Source: Saprospiraceae bacterium
GTDB taxonomy: Bacteria; Bacteroidota; Bacteroidia; Chitinophagales; Saprospiraceae
DNA length: 64,000 nucleotides
Assembly (NCBI GenBank): GCA_016710115.1
Contig: JADJLN010000011.1
Location: forward strand, 80,470-144,469
Reading direction: 5' to 3'
The position numbers and the translations under genes were made by a program. Positions 10,141 through 18,633 of the stretch are shown piece after piece (position 1 is the stretch's first letter; every line of letters starts with the position of its first letter). Under the pieces are notes generated by a model. The model ran no database searches, had not been told where the DNA came from, and saw only the letters and a program-made list of their open reading frames with translations.

Positions 10141-10536
10141 ATGGCACGACGATTATTGGCCGTCATCGGAGGTATTGTGATTGGTGTTCTACTGATCGGC
10201 ATCACACAAAGCATTTTTCATGCATTGATGCCTCCACCTGCTGGTCTGGATGCATCGAATCCAGAGTCGATGGCTGCGTATGTGGCGACTCTGCCTGTGT
10301 GGCAGCTTGGCTTGATCCTGGTTTCTTACGTTGTCGGGGCGTTTGGCGGCGGATTTGCTGGTGGCCGATTGACAGAAGATGAACCTCAAGTGATTGGACT
10401 CATCATTGGTGGTGGGTTGACCATCTTCACATTGATGACGTTGCTCCAGATCACGCACCCCGTCTGGTTCTGGTTTCCGGCGCTACTCATCCACATTCCA
10501 GGAGCACGCTTGGGGGCTATATATGGGAGTAAATAA
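10141..10536 (+). CDS. Small integral membrane protein, unknown function
   Basis: A 131-residue protein with four predicted hydrophobic segments: VIGGIVIGVLLIGITQSIF, LGLILVSYVVGAFGGGFAGG, VIGLIIGGGLTIFTLMTLL and VWFWFPALLIHIPGA. Gly-rich helices and an overall 4-TM layout recall small hypothetical membrane proteins frequent in Bacteroidota. The ATG at 10141 is chosen over upstream GTG because a TAATTTG promoter-like element lies about 20 bases before it. No functional family recognised. It converges on the SRP RNA gene. Confidence 0.65.
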   Translation: MARRLLAVIGGIVIGVLLIGITQSIFHALMPPPAGLDASNPESMAAYVATLPVWQLGLILVSYVVGAFGGGFAGGRLTEDEPQVIGLIIGGGLTIFTLMTLLQITHPVWFWFPALLIHIPGARLGAIYGSK

Positions 10537-10540
10537 AAAA

Positions 10541-10640
10541 AGGCGAGAAACTATATCGCACCGCTACAACCTCCTACCCTTGCTGCGTTTCCACCCTGGG
10601 GGAGTTTAGAGGGAGCTGGTCGTATAGTCCTCGGCGGCTG
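10541..10640 (-). ncRNA. ffs: Signal recognition particle RNA, small bacterial (4.5S) type
   Basis: The minus strand carries the SRP Alu-less hairpin: CAGGGTGGAAACGCAGCAAG, i.e. the GGAA tetraloop side and the AGCA symmetric-loop strand to which Ffh binds. The flanking arms pair: GAGGACTATA at the 5' side with TATAGTTTCTC at the 3' side. A run of seven or more T after TCTCGCC (10534-10541, minus strand) ends it as an intrinsic terminator. The ends are estimated to within about ten bases. Confidence 0.88.
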
Positions 10641-10715
10641 CAGAGGTACATCTTTTTCACATGCTGGAGCAGAGAAATCCCTGCAAGGCATAGAAAATAC
10701 GAACTGTTTCTCTGC

Positions 10716-11081
10716 CTATTGAGGTGTTGAATCCGGTGGAATAATGCCCGTTTTTTCGCCGAAGTAGTGGACAAACTGCTGGAATTGCTCAGCCAGTTCA
10801 ATGTGATTGCTGGCCTTCAAATACGTGTCCGTCATGGATCGGAGCGTGTGGAAGATCATCCGGTCCATTTCTGCCACCTGCATGTCTTCAGTCCACAAAT
10901 CAATTTTCAAAGTTTCTTTTGCTTTCCGCTCGAAGAGCGAGAGAAACATCGCCTTACAGGGTTGCGGCTCCACTCCACCCTGATCATCGGCCTCCCAGGT
11001 GATCTCCACCGGAATATTTGCTTCATTCAAACCGACATTAATCCTGATCTGACTGGTTTTCACGATGTTGGAATTTCCCAC
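10716..11081 (-). CDS. gldC: Gliding motility protein GldC
   Basis: A 121-residue soluble protein. It matches the Bacteroidota GldC pattern: KTSQIRINVGLNEANIPVEI, then ITWEADDQGG, CKAMFLSLFERKAKETLKID, LWTEDMQVAEMDRM and FVHYFGEKTG. GldC is a small accessory protein linked genetically to the gliding/type IX secretion lipoprotein GldB in Flavobacterium; the gene is conserved also in non-gliding members. It follows the oxidoreductase gene position by 3 bases on the same strand, so it may be the last but one gene of a transcription unit containing TraB-like, oxidoreductase and gldC, in that order. Confidence 0.9.
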   Translation of the reverse strand: MGNSNIVKTSQIRINVGLNEANIPVEITWEADDQGGVEPQPCKAMFLSLFERKAKETLKIDLWTEDMQVAEMDRMIFHTLRSMTDTYLKASNHIELAEQFQQFVHYFGEKTGIIPPDSTPQ

Positions 11082-11084
11082 AAT

Positions 11085-11759
11085 TCACAGTTTTTGCCGG
11101 GACAGGTTTCTGATTTCCCGGTAATGATAAATCTGATGACCATCCAGACCCATCCGGGCAGCGTTCACCATGGCTGTTGCCAACATGGGTACAGGCATGG
11201 GTGAATACCGTCCAAACAGGTCGTCTTTGATATTGGAGAAGAAACGGAACAGGATAATGGCGATGCGTTCACTCAGGCGGAACTCCTGCCGTTTACCAAG
11301 CAGGAGCGATGGTCTGAAAATCTGGACTGATTCAAATCCGGCATCTTTCAAGCCATCTTCCAGTTGCCCTTTGACCCGATTGTAAAATAGGGCAGAGGAT
11401 GAATCCGCTCCGACCGAAGAAACGAGAATGCAGTGGTTGATTCCTGCATCTTGAGCTCGCAATGCTACGGAGAGTGGGATATCGAGATCGATTTCCTGAA
11501 AGTTCTCCTGACTTCCTGCTTTTTTTATGGTCGTGCCAAATGCAATGAACAGATCATCGGCCACAAACCACTCGGATGATTCGGGGAGAGAAGTCAAATC
11601 GAAGACATGTTCTTCGATTCGGGGATCCGTGAATCCGGATGGCCTGCGATTCAGAAGGCGGACCTTCTGATAGGTCAAATCCTTCAGAAGCTCATTGACA
11701 AGATGATGGCCGACCAATCCCGTTGCACCCAGTACCAATGCCGTTCTCGGATCATTCAT
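11085..11759 (-). CDS. NAD(P)-binding oxidoreductase, HTATIP2/TIP30-like
   Basis: A 224-residue atypical short-chain dehydrogenase. The Rossmann start ALVLGATGLVGHHLVNELL gives the GATGLVG dinucleotide loop, VRLLNRRPSG the second strand with basic residues that favour NADPH, FIAFGTTIKKAGS is the TIP30-type signature, CILVSSVGADSSSALFYNRVK contains the S..Y...K-like active region, and FRPSLLLGKR follows. Substrate unknown. Its start overlaps the end of the TraB-like gene by 8 bases, indicating translational coupling. Confidence 0.85.
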   Translation of the reverse strand: MNDPRTALVLGATGLVGHHLVNELLKDLTYQKVRLLNRRPSGFTDPRIEEHVFDLTSLPESSEWFVADDLFIAFGTTIKKAGSQENFQEIDLDIPLSVALRAQDAGINHCILVSSVGADSSSALFYNRVKGQLEDGLKDAGFESVQIFRPSLLLGKRQEFRLSERIAIILFRFFSNIKDDLFGRYSPMPVPMLATAMVNAARMGLDGHQIYHYREIRNLSRQKL

Positions 11760-12558
11760 TCAATCGGATTCTGACAGGAACCAAACGAAATCCACTCTTT
11801 TTCAACCGAGCGAGGATGCCTTTACCTCCCCACAAGTGCGCTGCGCCGACGGCAATAAAATGAGGCTTGTTTTCAAACATTCTGCTGATGCGTTTGGCCA
11901 TCCGCCGATTCCGATCCAGCAACAGCAACTTCCGCAGGCTTCCCAGTTGTTTTCGGGATACCCGATACAGCTGGCGGATGTCCTGTCGCAGGTACCATTT
12001 GACCTGATTCCTGACCTGCCGTTTGTATTTGCTCTGGTTGGCCAAAACCTGGACCAACTGTTTTTTCTGAACATCGAGCGGAATCGTTTCCAGGATGGCC
12101 AATTGTTCGTTAAGCGTCTCAACGCCGCCAATGGACAGTCCCATGGCTTCTCCATGAACGGCCAGAACCAGATCGAACGGTTGAGTGGCTTCCTTACCGA
12201 GAAGTTCCTCCACGAGAGCCTGTAACAACATCAGGGGAGGTAAATTCACATATTGATCCAATGTGCCGAGATGAAATCTGTGCAGCAATTTTTTGAGCGC
12301 ATTCTTCTGCTTTCGGGACAACATGGGAGTCCAGTCTTCGACAGGAGAAAGGGTAGATACAGGATCCCCGGATGTCTCGTGAATCGAAAACTCTGTTGCC
12401 AGCACCTGGCATTGGGTCACATATGGTTCCAGGAGAGGGAGCAGTGCATGTACGCGTTGATCCCGAGTATGCATGGTACCCAGAACATAGCCGCAAAACG
12501 TCTTATCCGGGAGGCGGACCTCCCACAGCAAGCACTGATTTTTTTTTGCCGTGCCCAT
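11752..12558 (-). CDS. TraB/GumN family protein
   Basis: A 268-residue protein of the TraB/PrgY/GumN family, related to Tiki metalloproteases. Marks: the first conserved strand FCGYVLGTMHTRDQRVHALL (GTMH is the family motif with a putative metal-binding His), GGVETLNEQLAIL (the second GxxE motif) and HFIAVGAAHLWGGKGILARL (GAAHLxGxxG) near the end. No clear signal peptide is present, whereas many Bacteroidota relatives are lipoproteins. Activity has not been shown for most bacterial members. It is the first gene of the unit with the TIP30-like oxidoreductase and gldC. Confidence 0.85.
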   Translation of the reverse strand: MGTAKKNQCLLWEVRLPDKTFCGYVLGTMHTRDQRVHALLPLLEPYVTQCQVLATEFSIHETSGDPVSTLSPVEDWTPMLSRKQKNALKKLLHRFHLGTLDQYVNLPPLMLLQALVEELLGKEATQPFDLVLAVHGEAMGLSIGGVETLNEQLAILETIPLDVQKKQLVQVLANQSKYKRQVRNQVKWYLRQDIRQLYRVSRKQLGSLRKLLLLDRNRRMAKRISRMFENKPHFIAVGAAHLWGGKGILARLKKSGFRLVPVRIRLNE

Positions 12559-12584
12559 ATCAGGCTGCGTTCTGAAGTCGCAGA

Positions 12585-13076
12585 TTAAATGGCATCCGGA
12601 TTCTCATAATCAAAGGGCAGAACCTTTGATTGCTTCACCATGGACAGGGCCATCAAGGTCTTCAACCGTTCGATTTCTTCGATCTGACTCAATGTCTTGA
12701 ACAATAGCTGCTCATAGGTTGGGATATCCTTGACGACGATCTTGATCAGCACATCGGCTTCACCGGTAATGATATAGCACTCGGTGATCTCGTGGATCTT
12801 CTTGATCTTGTCCAGGAACTGATTGAGTGCGTTCTCTTTTTGCCATGCCAACGAAACAAGGACAAAAGTCTGCACATTCAACCCGATGACCTGTGGGTCG
12901 ACCATCGCATGATAGCTCATGATCACTCCGGACTGTTCGAGTTTGCGCACACGCTCCAGGGTTGGTGCAGGCGACAGGCCGATCCGCTTTGACAATTCCA
13001 GATTTGTAATCTTGCTGCTTTCTTGCAGAATCCGGAGGATGCGCAAATCCACTTTATCTAACTTAAAATCGATCAT
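12585..13076 (-). CDS. Lrp/AsnC family transcriptional regulator
   Basis: A 163-residue regulator: N-terminal winged helix-turn-helix (LDKVDLRILRILQESSKITN, then LSKRIGLSPAPTLERVRKLE) and a C-terminal RAM ligand-binding domain (FVLVSLAWQK, ECYIITGEADVLIKIVVKD). Lrp proteins sense amino acids and bind DNA as octamers. It lies 120 bases downstream of glutamate dehydrogenase on the same strand, so control of amino-acid nitrogen metabolism is a natural guess but only a guess. The spacer between them contains a strong inverted repeat. Confidence 0.92.
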   Translation of the reverse strand: MIDFKLDKVDLRILRILQESSKITNLELSKRIGLSPAPTLERVRKLEQSGVIMSYHAMVDPQVIGLNVQTFVLVSLAWQKENALNQFLDKIKKIHEITECYIITGEADVLIKIVVKDIPTYEQLLFKTLSQIEEIERLKTLMALSMVKQSKVLPFDYENPDAI

Positions 13077-13120
13077 GGAGAATTTTATATCGAATAACCC
13101 GTATTTCTGGAATAAGTTTA

Positions 13121-13156
13121 AAGGGAGGATGCTTTTTTACAAATTCATCCTCCCTT
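13121..13156 (-). terminator. Inverted repeat between glutamate dehydrogenase and lrp; terminator or operator
   Basis: Perfect 11-bp arms AAGGGAGGATG and CATCCTCCCTT enclose a 14-base loop, 40 bases after the glutamate dehydrogenase stop and 45 bases before the lrp start. On the minus strand only a short TTTAAA follows, so termination is plausible but weak. As it sits just upstream of a regulator that may control itself, an operator role is the alternative. Confidence 0.5.
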
Positions 13157-13195
13157 ACTGGAAAGTCTTCCAAATTCAGATAAATACTGACTGCA

Positions 13196-14614
13196 TCATG
13201 GGAAAATTCCGCGGGAGATGTAATCATTAGCCACCTTGTTCAAAGCACTGACAAAGGCCGCTGTTCGCATATCCTGAATCTTTTTCTTTCGCTTGTAGAT
13301 CTCGCGGATCTGCTGATAGGCTGTAATCATGGTTTCTTCCAGGCCGGAACGAACCAGATCGATCTCATCTGCACCCCGTGCGACAAGTGCTTTTTCACGA
13401 TCACCCAATTGTTTACCCGTCATGTTGAGCACCAATTGAACGATGTTATCGTAGTTCTGCTGATTGAACCGCTTTTCCATGCGGCCAAAACGCATATGGC
13501 TCAAATTCTTCAACCATTCGAAATACGATACGGTTACACCGCCAGCGTTGAGGTACATATCCGGTACAACCAGGATACCCTTCTTCAGCAATACCTCTTC
13601 TGCATCTGCAGTGACCGGGCCATTGGCTGCTTCGCCGATAATCTTGGCCTTGATCTTGGCTGCATTGCCAATATGGATCTGGCTTTCCAGCGCTGCAGGT
13701 ACCAGAATGTCGCATTCCAGCTCCAGAGCGGATGTTCTGTCCTTCAGGGTTTTGGTACCCGGGAAGCCGAGAATCGACCCTGTTTCCTTTCTGAATTTGA
13801 CCAATTCTCCGACATTGATCCCTTTCTCAGAATAGATACTGCCTTCGTACTCTGCAATACCGATTACTTTGACATCGCCTTCTTCCTGACAGATTGTCCC
13901 TGTAAATGCACCGACATTGCCAAGCCCCTGAATGACCATGGTCTTGCCTGCCATACCGGTAGTCAGTCCCAGTTTGTTCATGTCATCCTTGAAATTGCAT
14001 GCTTCGCGCAATCCATAATACACACCACGTCCGGTTGCCTCATCTCGACCGCGAATACCATTCTGGTCGACTGGTTTACCCGTTACACAGGCGGCCCCAT
14101 CGATCTCCCCGTGATTGAAGCTCAGATAGGTGTCCAGAATCCAGGCCATTTCTCGGCTACCTGTTCCGTAATCGGGAGCAGGTACATCGATACCCGGGCC
14201 GATGAAGTTCTTCCGAATCAACTCGGCTGCATAGCGCCGTGTTATCTTTTCCAGTTGGTTCGTCGTATACTTTCGCGGGCTGATCTTGACCCCACCTTTC
14301 GCACCTCCGAAAGGCACATCGACAATGGCACATTTGTACGTCATTAATGAAGCCAAAGCCATCACCTCTTCCTGATTCACATGAATACTGTATCGAATTC
14401 CTCCCTTTGTTGGAAGTCGATGATGAGAATGTTGAACCCGATAGGCTTCGATGGTCTGATATTCGTTGCCAATTTTCACAGGAAACCGCATCGAATAGAC
14501 CGAATTGCACACTTTGATCTGCTCCAGCAGACCCTTGTGCAAGTCTGTGTGTCCTGCTGCTTTATCAAAGTTTTTCTGGACACTTTCGTAAAAACTGATA
14601 TCTCCGACTTTCAT
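13196..14614 (-). CDS. Glutamate dehydrogenase (Glu/Leu/Phe/Val dehydrogenase family)
   Basis: A 472-residue enzyme that interconverts glutamate and 2-oxoglutarate plus ammonia. Seen: substrate loop RLPTKGGIRYS with the conserved glycines and Lys, the catalytic region IVDVPFGGAKGGVKI (catalytic Lys in GGAKGG), IDVPAPDYGTGSREMAWI, and the Rossmann motif VIQGLGNVGAFTG. FGGAKGG together with the long length fits the hexameric class common in Bacteroidota. Its ATG overlaps the ccmD stop by four bases (ATGA), so translation is coupled to the cytochrome c maturation genes, an unusual pairing. Cofactor preference is not readable with certainty. Confidence 0.93.
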   Translation of the reverse strand: MKVGDISFYESVQKNFDKAAGHTDLHKGLLEQIKVCNSVYSMRFPVKIGNEYQTIEAYRVQHSHHRLPTKGGIRYSIHVNQEEVMALASLMTYKCAIVDVPFGGAKGGVKISPRKYTTNQLEKITRRYAAELIRKNFIGPGIDVPAPDYGTGSREMAWILDTYLSFNHGEIDGAACVTGKPVDQNGIRGRDEATGRGVYYGLREACNFKDDMNKLGLTTGMAGKTMVIQGLGNVGAFTGTICQEEGDVKVIGIAEYEGSIYSEKGINVGELVKFRKETGSILGFPGTKTLKDRTSALELECDILVPAALESQIHIGNAAKIKAKIIGEAANGPVTADAEEVLLKKGILVVPDMYLNAGGVTVSYFEWLKNLSHMRFGRMEKRFNQQNYDNIVQLVLNMTGKQLGDREKALVARGADEIDLVRSGLEETMITAYQQIREIYKRKKKIQDMRTAAFVSALNKVANDYISRGIFP

Positions 14615-14820
14615 GAAGGATTGATTTGATTCTCGATTCGATTAATTCGTCGTTCTAATCTGACCAGAAGTAGAATGATCCCCGCAAAGATGCTGAGGAT
14701 TACTGCAAAAACCACATATATCTTCCCGGTAGATCGAAAGAAATCCTGTTCAGGACCAGCAGCCCATGAGGTTGCACTCGCAATCAGGAAGACAAATAAG
14801 GATAGAATTCGTTTGCTCAT
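14611..14820 (-). CDS. ccmD: CcmD-like small membrane protein
   Basis: A 69-residue protein with an N-terminal signal-like helix (residues 1-20) and one membrane segment (YVVFAVILSIFAGIILLLV), then a basic tail LERRINRIENQI. Size, layout and its place directly after the CcmC/CcsA gene (2-base gap) fit the Bacteroidota CcmD family, which in other bacteria helps release heme-loaded CcmE from the CcmABC complex. Overlaps glutamate dehydrogenase by four bases. Confidence 0.8.
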   Translation of the reverse strand: MSKRILSLFVFLIASATSWAAGPEQDFFRSTGKIYVVFAVILSIFAGIILLLVRLERRINRIENQINPS

Positions 14821-14822
14821 AT

Positions 14823-15944
14823 TTATTCTTGTGGTAGTTCACTGATTCGATGGCTGATGACCTGTACTCTGTACACCAATTCAGCCATCCAGAACCCGAT
14901 CAGCGTCCATCCGATCACAGCCGGGTAAAAGACCATACGCATCATATGGTCCAGGTCTTCTCCGCCCATGGCCGGATTGCCACCATTCCCCGGATGCAGA
15001 CTGTCAGTCATCCTGGGAATGATAAACAAAAGCGGGATGAGGGTAGCAAAAGCAAAAATATTATAGGCAGAAGTGACCCGATCTCGTTTATCCGGGTCCT
15101 CAAAAGATCGATACAGTAGAAAATACGCGAGATAGATCAAGGTGGCAATGGCAGCCATATTCTGTTTGACATCCATGCTCCAGAATGCATTCCAGGTAAA
15201 CTTCGCCCAGAGCGCTCCTGTGACAAGACCGAGGATACCGTAAAGGAGGCCGATGGTGTTGAGCGCTCTGGTTTTGTCCGCACCCCACGGATCTGTTCCA
15301 CGGATGTATCGGATGCTGTACACAAGAGAAAACAGGAAGAGGAAGATCATCCCAAACCACATGGGTACGTGATAGTATGTGTTCCGGATGGTTTCTTCAA
15401 GAATGCCTCGATAGGGGAATCCGACAAAGGTGTTCACATGGAGGTTTTCAATCCGGTCCTTGCGCCAATAGGCATAACCCAATTCCTGGTTTTTCTCCAA
15501 CTGGCGCAGAAACACGCTGGCTGGTTTGACAAATGCACCGTCAATCGCATTGTCGATAATCAGCGCGCAATCGACTGTCTGTTCGGGAACCGGAAGAAAG
15601 GGGGGGATGTGTATAAATGCAGTGATCCGATTGTCATCCCTGACGGCAACCGAATCGGCCTTAATCATAAACTCATCATTGAGCTTCAACCAGATACGCG
15701 TGTCTTCAGAACGTGTAAAACGGGTATTATACCCTGTTATGTCCAGAACAGCTAATGTATCCGGTCCAAATGCGGACGGTGAAACGTGAAGCACGCCGGG
15801 TTTCAATGGAATAAGCAGACCCGCTACAAGGGAATACAGCACCAGCAGTACACCAAGCAATTTCCACCCATATGACTTCAAAAACCGCATGCCAAAATGT
15901 TCCTTTCTGCGTAGGCCCTGGAGAGCTTGTTTCAATCCCGCCAA
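14823..15944 (-). CDS. ccmC: Cytochrome c biogenesis protein CcmC/CcsA with extra N-terminal periplasmic domain
   Basis: The C-terminal part is a normal heme-handling membrane protein: GALWAKFTWNAFWSMDVKQN is the tryptophan-rich heme motif, followed by YRSFEDPDKRDRVTSAYNIF and a late His-containing loop (MTDSLHPGNGG). It presents heme in the cytochrome c maturation pathway. Normal CcmC is about 220-250 residues; this protein has up to 373. About 140 residues between the first membrane helix and HVPMWFGMIF look like a soluble beta-rich domain outside the membrane (from PSAFGPDTLAVLDITGYNT to about residue 170). A start at the ATG at 15890 (MRFLKSYGWK) is likely; 15944 would overlap ccmB by 13 bases. 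Confidence 0.85.
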   Translation of the reverse strand: MAGLKQALQGLRRKEHFGMRFLKSYGWKLLGVLLVLYSLVAGLLIPLKPGVLHVSPSAFGPDTLAVLDITGYNTRFTRSEDTRIWLKLNDEFMIKADSVAVRDDNRITAFIHIPPFLPVPEQTVDCALIIDNAIDGAFVKPASVFLRQLEKNQELGYAYWRKDRIENLHVNTFVGFPYRGILEETIRNTYYHVPMWFGMIFLFLFSLVYSIRYIRGTDPWGADKTRALNTIGLLYGILGLVTGALWAKFTWNAFWSMDVKQNMAAIATLIYLAYFLLYRSFEDPDKRDRVTSAYNIFAFATLIPLLFIIPRMTDSLHPGNGGNPAMGGEDLDHMMRMVFYPAVIGWTLIGFWMAELVYRVQVISHRISELPQE

Positions 15945-16597
15945 ATGTAGTTAAATAGGAGAATACCGAGCCCCCCGATCATCAGGTTCAGTCCACCAAG
16001 CATGAGAAATTCCACTTCAAGCAGATCCAGGGTAGAACCGGCAAGCAGGCTGGCATTGGTGATCTTTCCTGCCAGCATGACCAATCCGATGATCAATGGA
16101 AAACTGATGATCGTACTCAGGGTTGCACTGTTCCTTGACTGACTGCCGATTGCCGCAAGGAAACCGAATAACAGGGCGAGCCCCAGGCAGCCCAATCCAA
16201 TGCCACTCCATAAAAATCCGGGTTGGAGAACAGGCCATCCATGAAAGATGCTCATCAGCAGGATGGATACCAGGCTGACCAGCAACAGTAACAGAAAAAT
16301 ATAGAGTGACTTGGCCAGATACACTGCCAGCGGTTCAGCAAGTTGCATATAATACAAGCGACGTCCTCCCGTTTCCTGGAGATAGCTCAGCACTCCGATA
16401 TTCACTGCAGAAAAGATGAGGATCACCCAGAATATCCCCATCCAGACGCCTGGATCCGGTGATCCGAAAATATAGGCAGTCACCAGAATGATCACCAGGA
16501 CATACAGAAACACCCCGGAAAGCGTTTGCCGGCTTTTCCCTTCCAGGTCCCAGTACAATCGAAGCAGTGACCAGCTTTGAGTGATGATTCGATCCAT
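15932..16597 (-). CDS. ccmB: Heme exporter permease CcmB
   Basis: A 221-residue membrane protein with six hydrophobic segments, for example VFLYVLVIILVTAYIFG, VSLVSILLMSIF and TIISFPLIIGLVMLAGKI. The start EGKSRQTLSGVFLYVLVI and the SRNSATLSTIISFPLIIGLV segment are family marks. CcmB is the permease of the CcmAB(C) system for cytochrome c maturation; no ccmA ATPase lies in the window. It heads the ccmB-ccmC-ccmD-glutamate dehydrogenase unit. A TAACTTCG element ends five bases before the ATG. Confidence 0.9.
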   Translation of the reverse strand: MDRIITQSWSLLRLYWDLEGKSRQTLSGVFLYVLVIILVTAYIFGSPDPGVWMGIFWVILIFSAVNIGVLSYLQETGGRRLYYMQLAEPLAVYLAKSLYIFLLLLLVSLVSILLMSIFHGWPVLQPGFLWSGIGLGCLGLALLFGFLAAIGSQSRNSATLSTIISFPLIIGLVMLAGKITNASLLAGSTLDLLEVEFLMLGGLNLMIGGLGILLFNYIWRD

Positions 16598-16602
16598 CGG
16601 TG

Positions 16603-16610
16603 CGAAGTTA
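16603..16610 (-). promoter_or_regulatory. Candidate -7 element of ccmB
   Basis: The minus strand reads TAACTTCG, followed by CACCG and the ATG. If it is a -7 element, the transcript would begin at or almost at the start codon. Confidence 0.4.
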
Positions 16611-16671
16611 CCGCAAAAACAATTCGACGGTTATTCCTGTGGAAATGCATCCGCTCCTTTTGCGAAACTTA

Positions 16672-16679
16672 TACCTTTA
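16672..16679 (+). promoter_or_regulatory. Candidate -7 element of the amidase gene
   Basis: TACCTTTA lies five bases before the GTG at 16685 and supports that start over the upstream in-frame ATG at 16577, which would overlap the divergent ccmB gene. Confidence 0.4.
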
Positions 16680-16684
16680 CGCCT

Positions 16685-17881
16685 GTGTGGCATCTGTTGA
16701 TCATCCCTTTTCTGTTACTCGGTCATGTGCTGGCTGGCCAGAATGAAACCGGTTATCTGACAACCCAGGCTGAACGGGGGATGGCGTTCTGTCTCTGCTC
16801 AGGCGATATGACCGAAGCCTATTCCTGTAATGTCGAGCAGTTCTATACACTCAACCAACTGGAAAAAACGGATGGATTGCTCCAGGGGAAAAGCTACCTG
16901 TTGCCCATTCGTCGGTTTGCCTACAATGGGAAAAGCATCCGGTCGACAATCGGGATCACGGATTTCGATCTGGCCGTACAGATCCAGCAATTCAATCGGG
17001 ATGCACAAACCAAGGGCAGGCGTAAAGAAGCATATGAAGTCGACAAAGACCTCTGGTTGCCCTTTCATTTTCTGCACTGCCTTTCCGAGATCTCTGACAC
17101 AAAGGTACAACCGACCATCATGACTGATGTAAATCCGGTTGGTGGCTATTCCCTGTTCGGTTCGAAATACAGCCGGGTTGAACGGACATCCAGCGAACTG
17201 GCTGGCCAGGTGATCTATGTGATTGCCGGTCATGGAGGCCCTGATCCAGGAGCCATGGGCAAGCGGGCCGGGTATACCCTGTGTGAGGATGAATATGCAT
17301 ATGATGTGTGCCTGCGGTTGGCACGCCAGCTGATCCAACGCGGGGCTCTTGTCTATATGATCGTCCGGGACGAAAATGATGGTATCCGGGATGATGCCTA
17401 TCTGGATTGTGATAATGACGAAATCGTCCTGGATAATCAGGTCATTCCACTCAATCAGAAGGAACGTCTCTATCAACGTACAGCTACGGTCAACCGGTTC
17501 TTTGAAAAACATAAAAAACAGGGTGTCCGAAAACAGACCACTGTAGAGATCCATGTCGATTCAAACAATCGCGGATTACGTCGGGATGTCTTTTTCTATC
17601 ATTTGAAGGGCAGCAAAGGGGGCAAGAGTATTGCAGATGAACTGCATCGGACATTCAAGGACAAGTATGGTATCCACCAGAGCAGCCGGGATTATCACGG
17701 TACAGTGACTTCTCGTGATCTCTACACGCTGCGCGAGACAAGTCCTCAAGCCGTTTACATCGAATTGGCCAATATCCGGAATCCGGAAGATCAGCGGCGG
17801 CTGGTGATCACCGACAATCGGGAGGCACTGGCAAAATGGATGGCCGAAGGATTGAGCAAAGCACTCACTACCCTCCCCTAG
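16685..17881 (+). CDS. N-acetylmuramoyl-L-alanine amidase (AmiC-type)
   Basis: A protein of about 398 residues: signal peptide MWHLLIIPFLLLGHVLAGQN if started at GTG 16685, a middle region of unknown fold, then a zinc amidase domain. YVIAGHGGPDPGAMG holds the first zinc His in GHGGPDPG, DEYAYDVCLRLARQL the Glu, EIHVDSNNRG the second His in the IHVDS motif (usually SIHaN/D), and VYIELANIRNPEDQRRL the catalytic Glu region near the end. It cleaves the bond between muramic acid and the stem peptide in the periplasm. It ends one base before the convergent mqnA. Confidence 0.85.
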   Translation: MWHLLIIPFLLLGHVLAGQNETGYLTTQAERGMAFCLCSGDMTEAYSCNVEQFYTLNQLEKTDGLLQGKSYLLPIRRFAYNGKSIRSTIGITDFDLAVQIQQFNRDAQTKGRRKEAYEVDKDLWLPFHFLHCLSEISDTKVQPTIMTDVNPVGGYSLFGSKYSRVERTSSELAGQVIYVIAGHGGPDPGAMGKRAGYTLCEDEYAYDVCLRLARQLIQRGALVYMIVRDENDGIRDDAYLDCDNDEIVLDNQVIPLNQKERLYQRTATVNRFFEKHKKQGVRKQTTVEIHVDSNNRGLRRDVFFYHLKGSKGGKSIADELHRTFKDKYGIHQSSRDYHGTVTSRDLYTLRETSPQAVYIELANIRNPEDQRRLVITDNREALAKWMAEGLSKALTTLP

Positions 17882-17882
17882 A

Positions 17883-18633
17883 TTAACCCGTGGTTGCTGC
17901 CTTCTTCAAGAATTCCTGCAGGCCGTCCAACGCAGGATCATCCATGACATATCGAATGTTCTGCTGGTAATAATGCTCCAGATCAAATGAATGATATCGT
18001 CCCTGTTCCGCCCGGACAATATCTGGAATGGCTTGCAACCCGGATCGAAATGCCTGATTCATCCAATTTTCCATTTCCGGATCCTTCTGGCCTCGGGTGA
18101 CCCATGTGGCGAAGACAAACGGCAACCCCGTCAGAGCTTTCCATGCCTCACCCAAATCATAGGAATATGGAAAGATGTCCTTCGCCTGGATCGCCCGGTC
18201 ACCGATGATCAGCCCGCCGGTTCGTCCAGCAATGTGCGACTCGAAACCGGGCTTGGCCGCTTCAAATCCCGGATTGCACTGCCAATATTCTGTCAACAGA
18301 ATCCTTGCCAGAAGCACTGAGGTACGAGATTGGTAGTCCAGTGCAACCTGATCCCATTCATGGATGGGTGTATGCCCGAAAAGACATACGGTTGCCACAG
18401 GGCCATCACATCCGATCCCATAATCACTGATCCGAGACCAATTGTTCTGACCGATCAGGGCGCCAACCGGTATCAGACCGATATTTGCTCTTCCCGTTAA
18501 AAAAGGTTTCGGCACAATCCGCAGGATGGGCCTGAATCAATTCCATTCCATATGGCAAGCTCTCTTTCAGACCATGCAGAAAGGGCAACGTGTTGAGGTA
18601 GTTCACCAGGACCAGACGGCGCTGCTCAGCCAT
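17883..18633 (-). CDS. mqnA: Chorismate dehydratase MqnA, frameshifted
   Basis: MqnA makes 3-enolpyruvoyl-benzoate from chorismate, the first step of the futalosine route to menaquinone. The N-terminal frame gives LVLVNYLNTLPFLHGL and HPADCAETF; the next frame continues LTGRANIGLIPVGALI, then ISDYGIGCDGPVATVCLF, SRTSVLLARILL, and GGLIIGDRAI. The join is at an A6 run (18499-18504; T6 on the coding strand) where five bases would keep the frame, so one extra base is present. After repair the protein is about 250 residues, normal for MqnA. Menaquinone is needed for respiration in these organisms and mqnE is two genes upstream, so the frameshift is unlikely to be real. Confidence 0.9.

Noticed and set aside
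13121..13156. Riboswitch in front of lrp
   Set aside because: Only one simple hairpin is seen, with no conserved riboswitch core.
13409..14347. Plus-strand open frame of 312 codons inside the glutamate dehydrogenase gene
   Set aside because: It is a mirror of a highly conserved enzyme on the other strand and has no protein-like motif or promoter.
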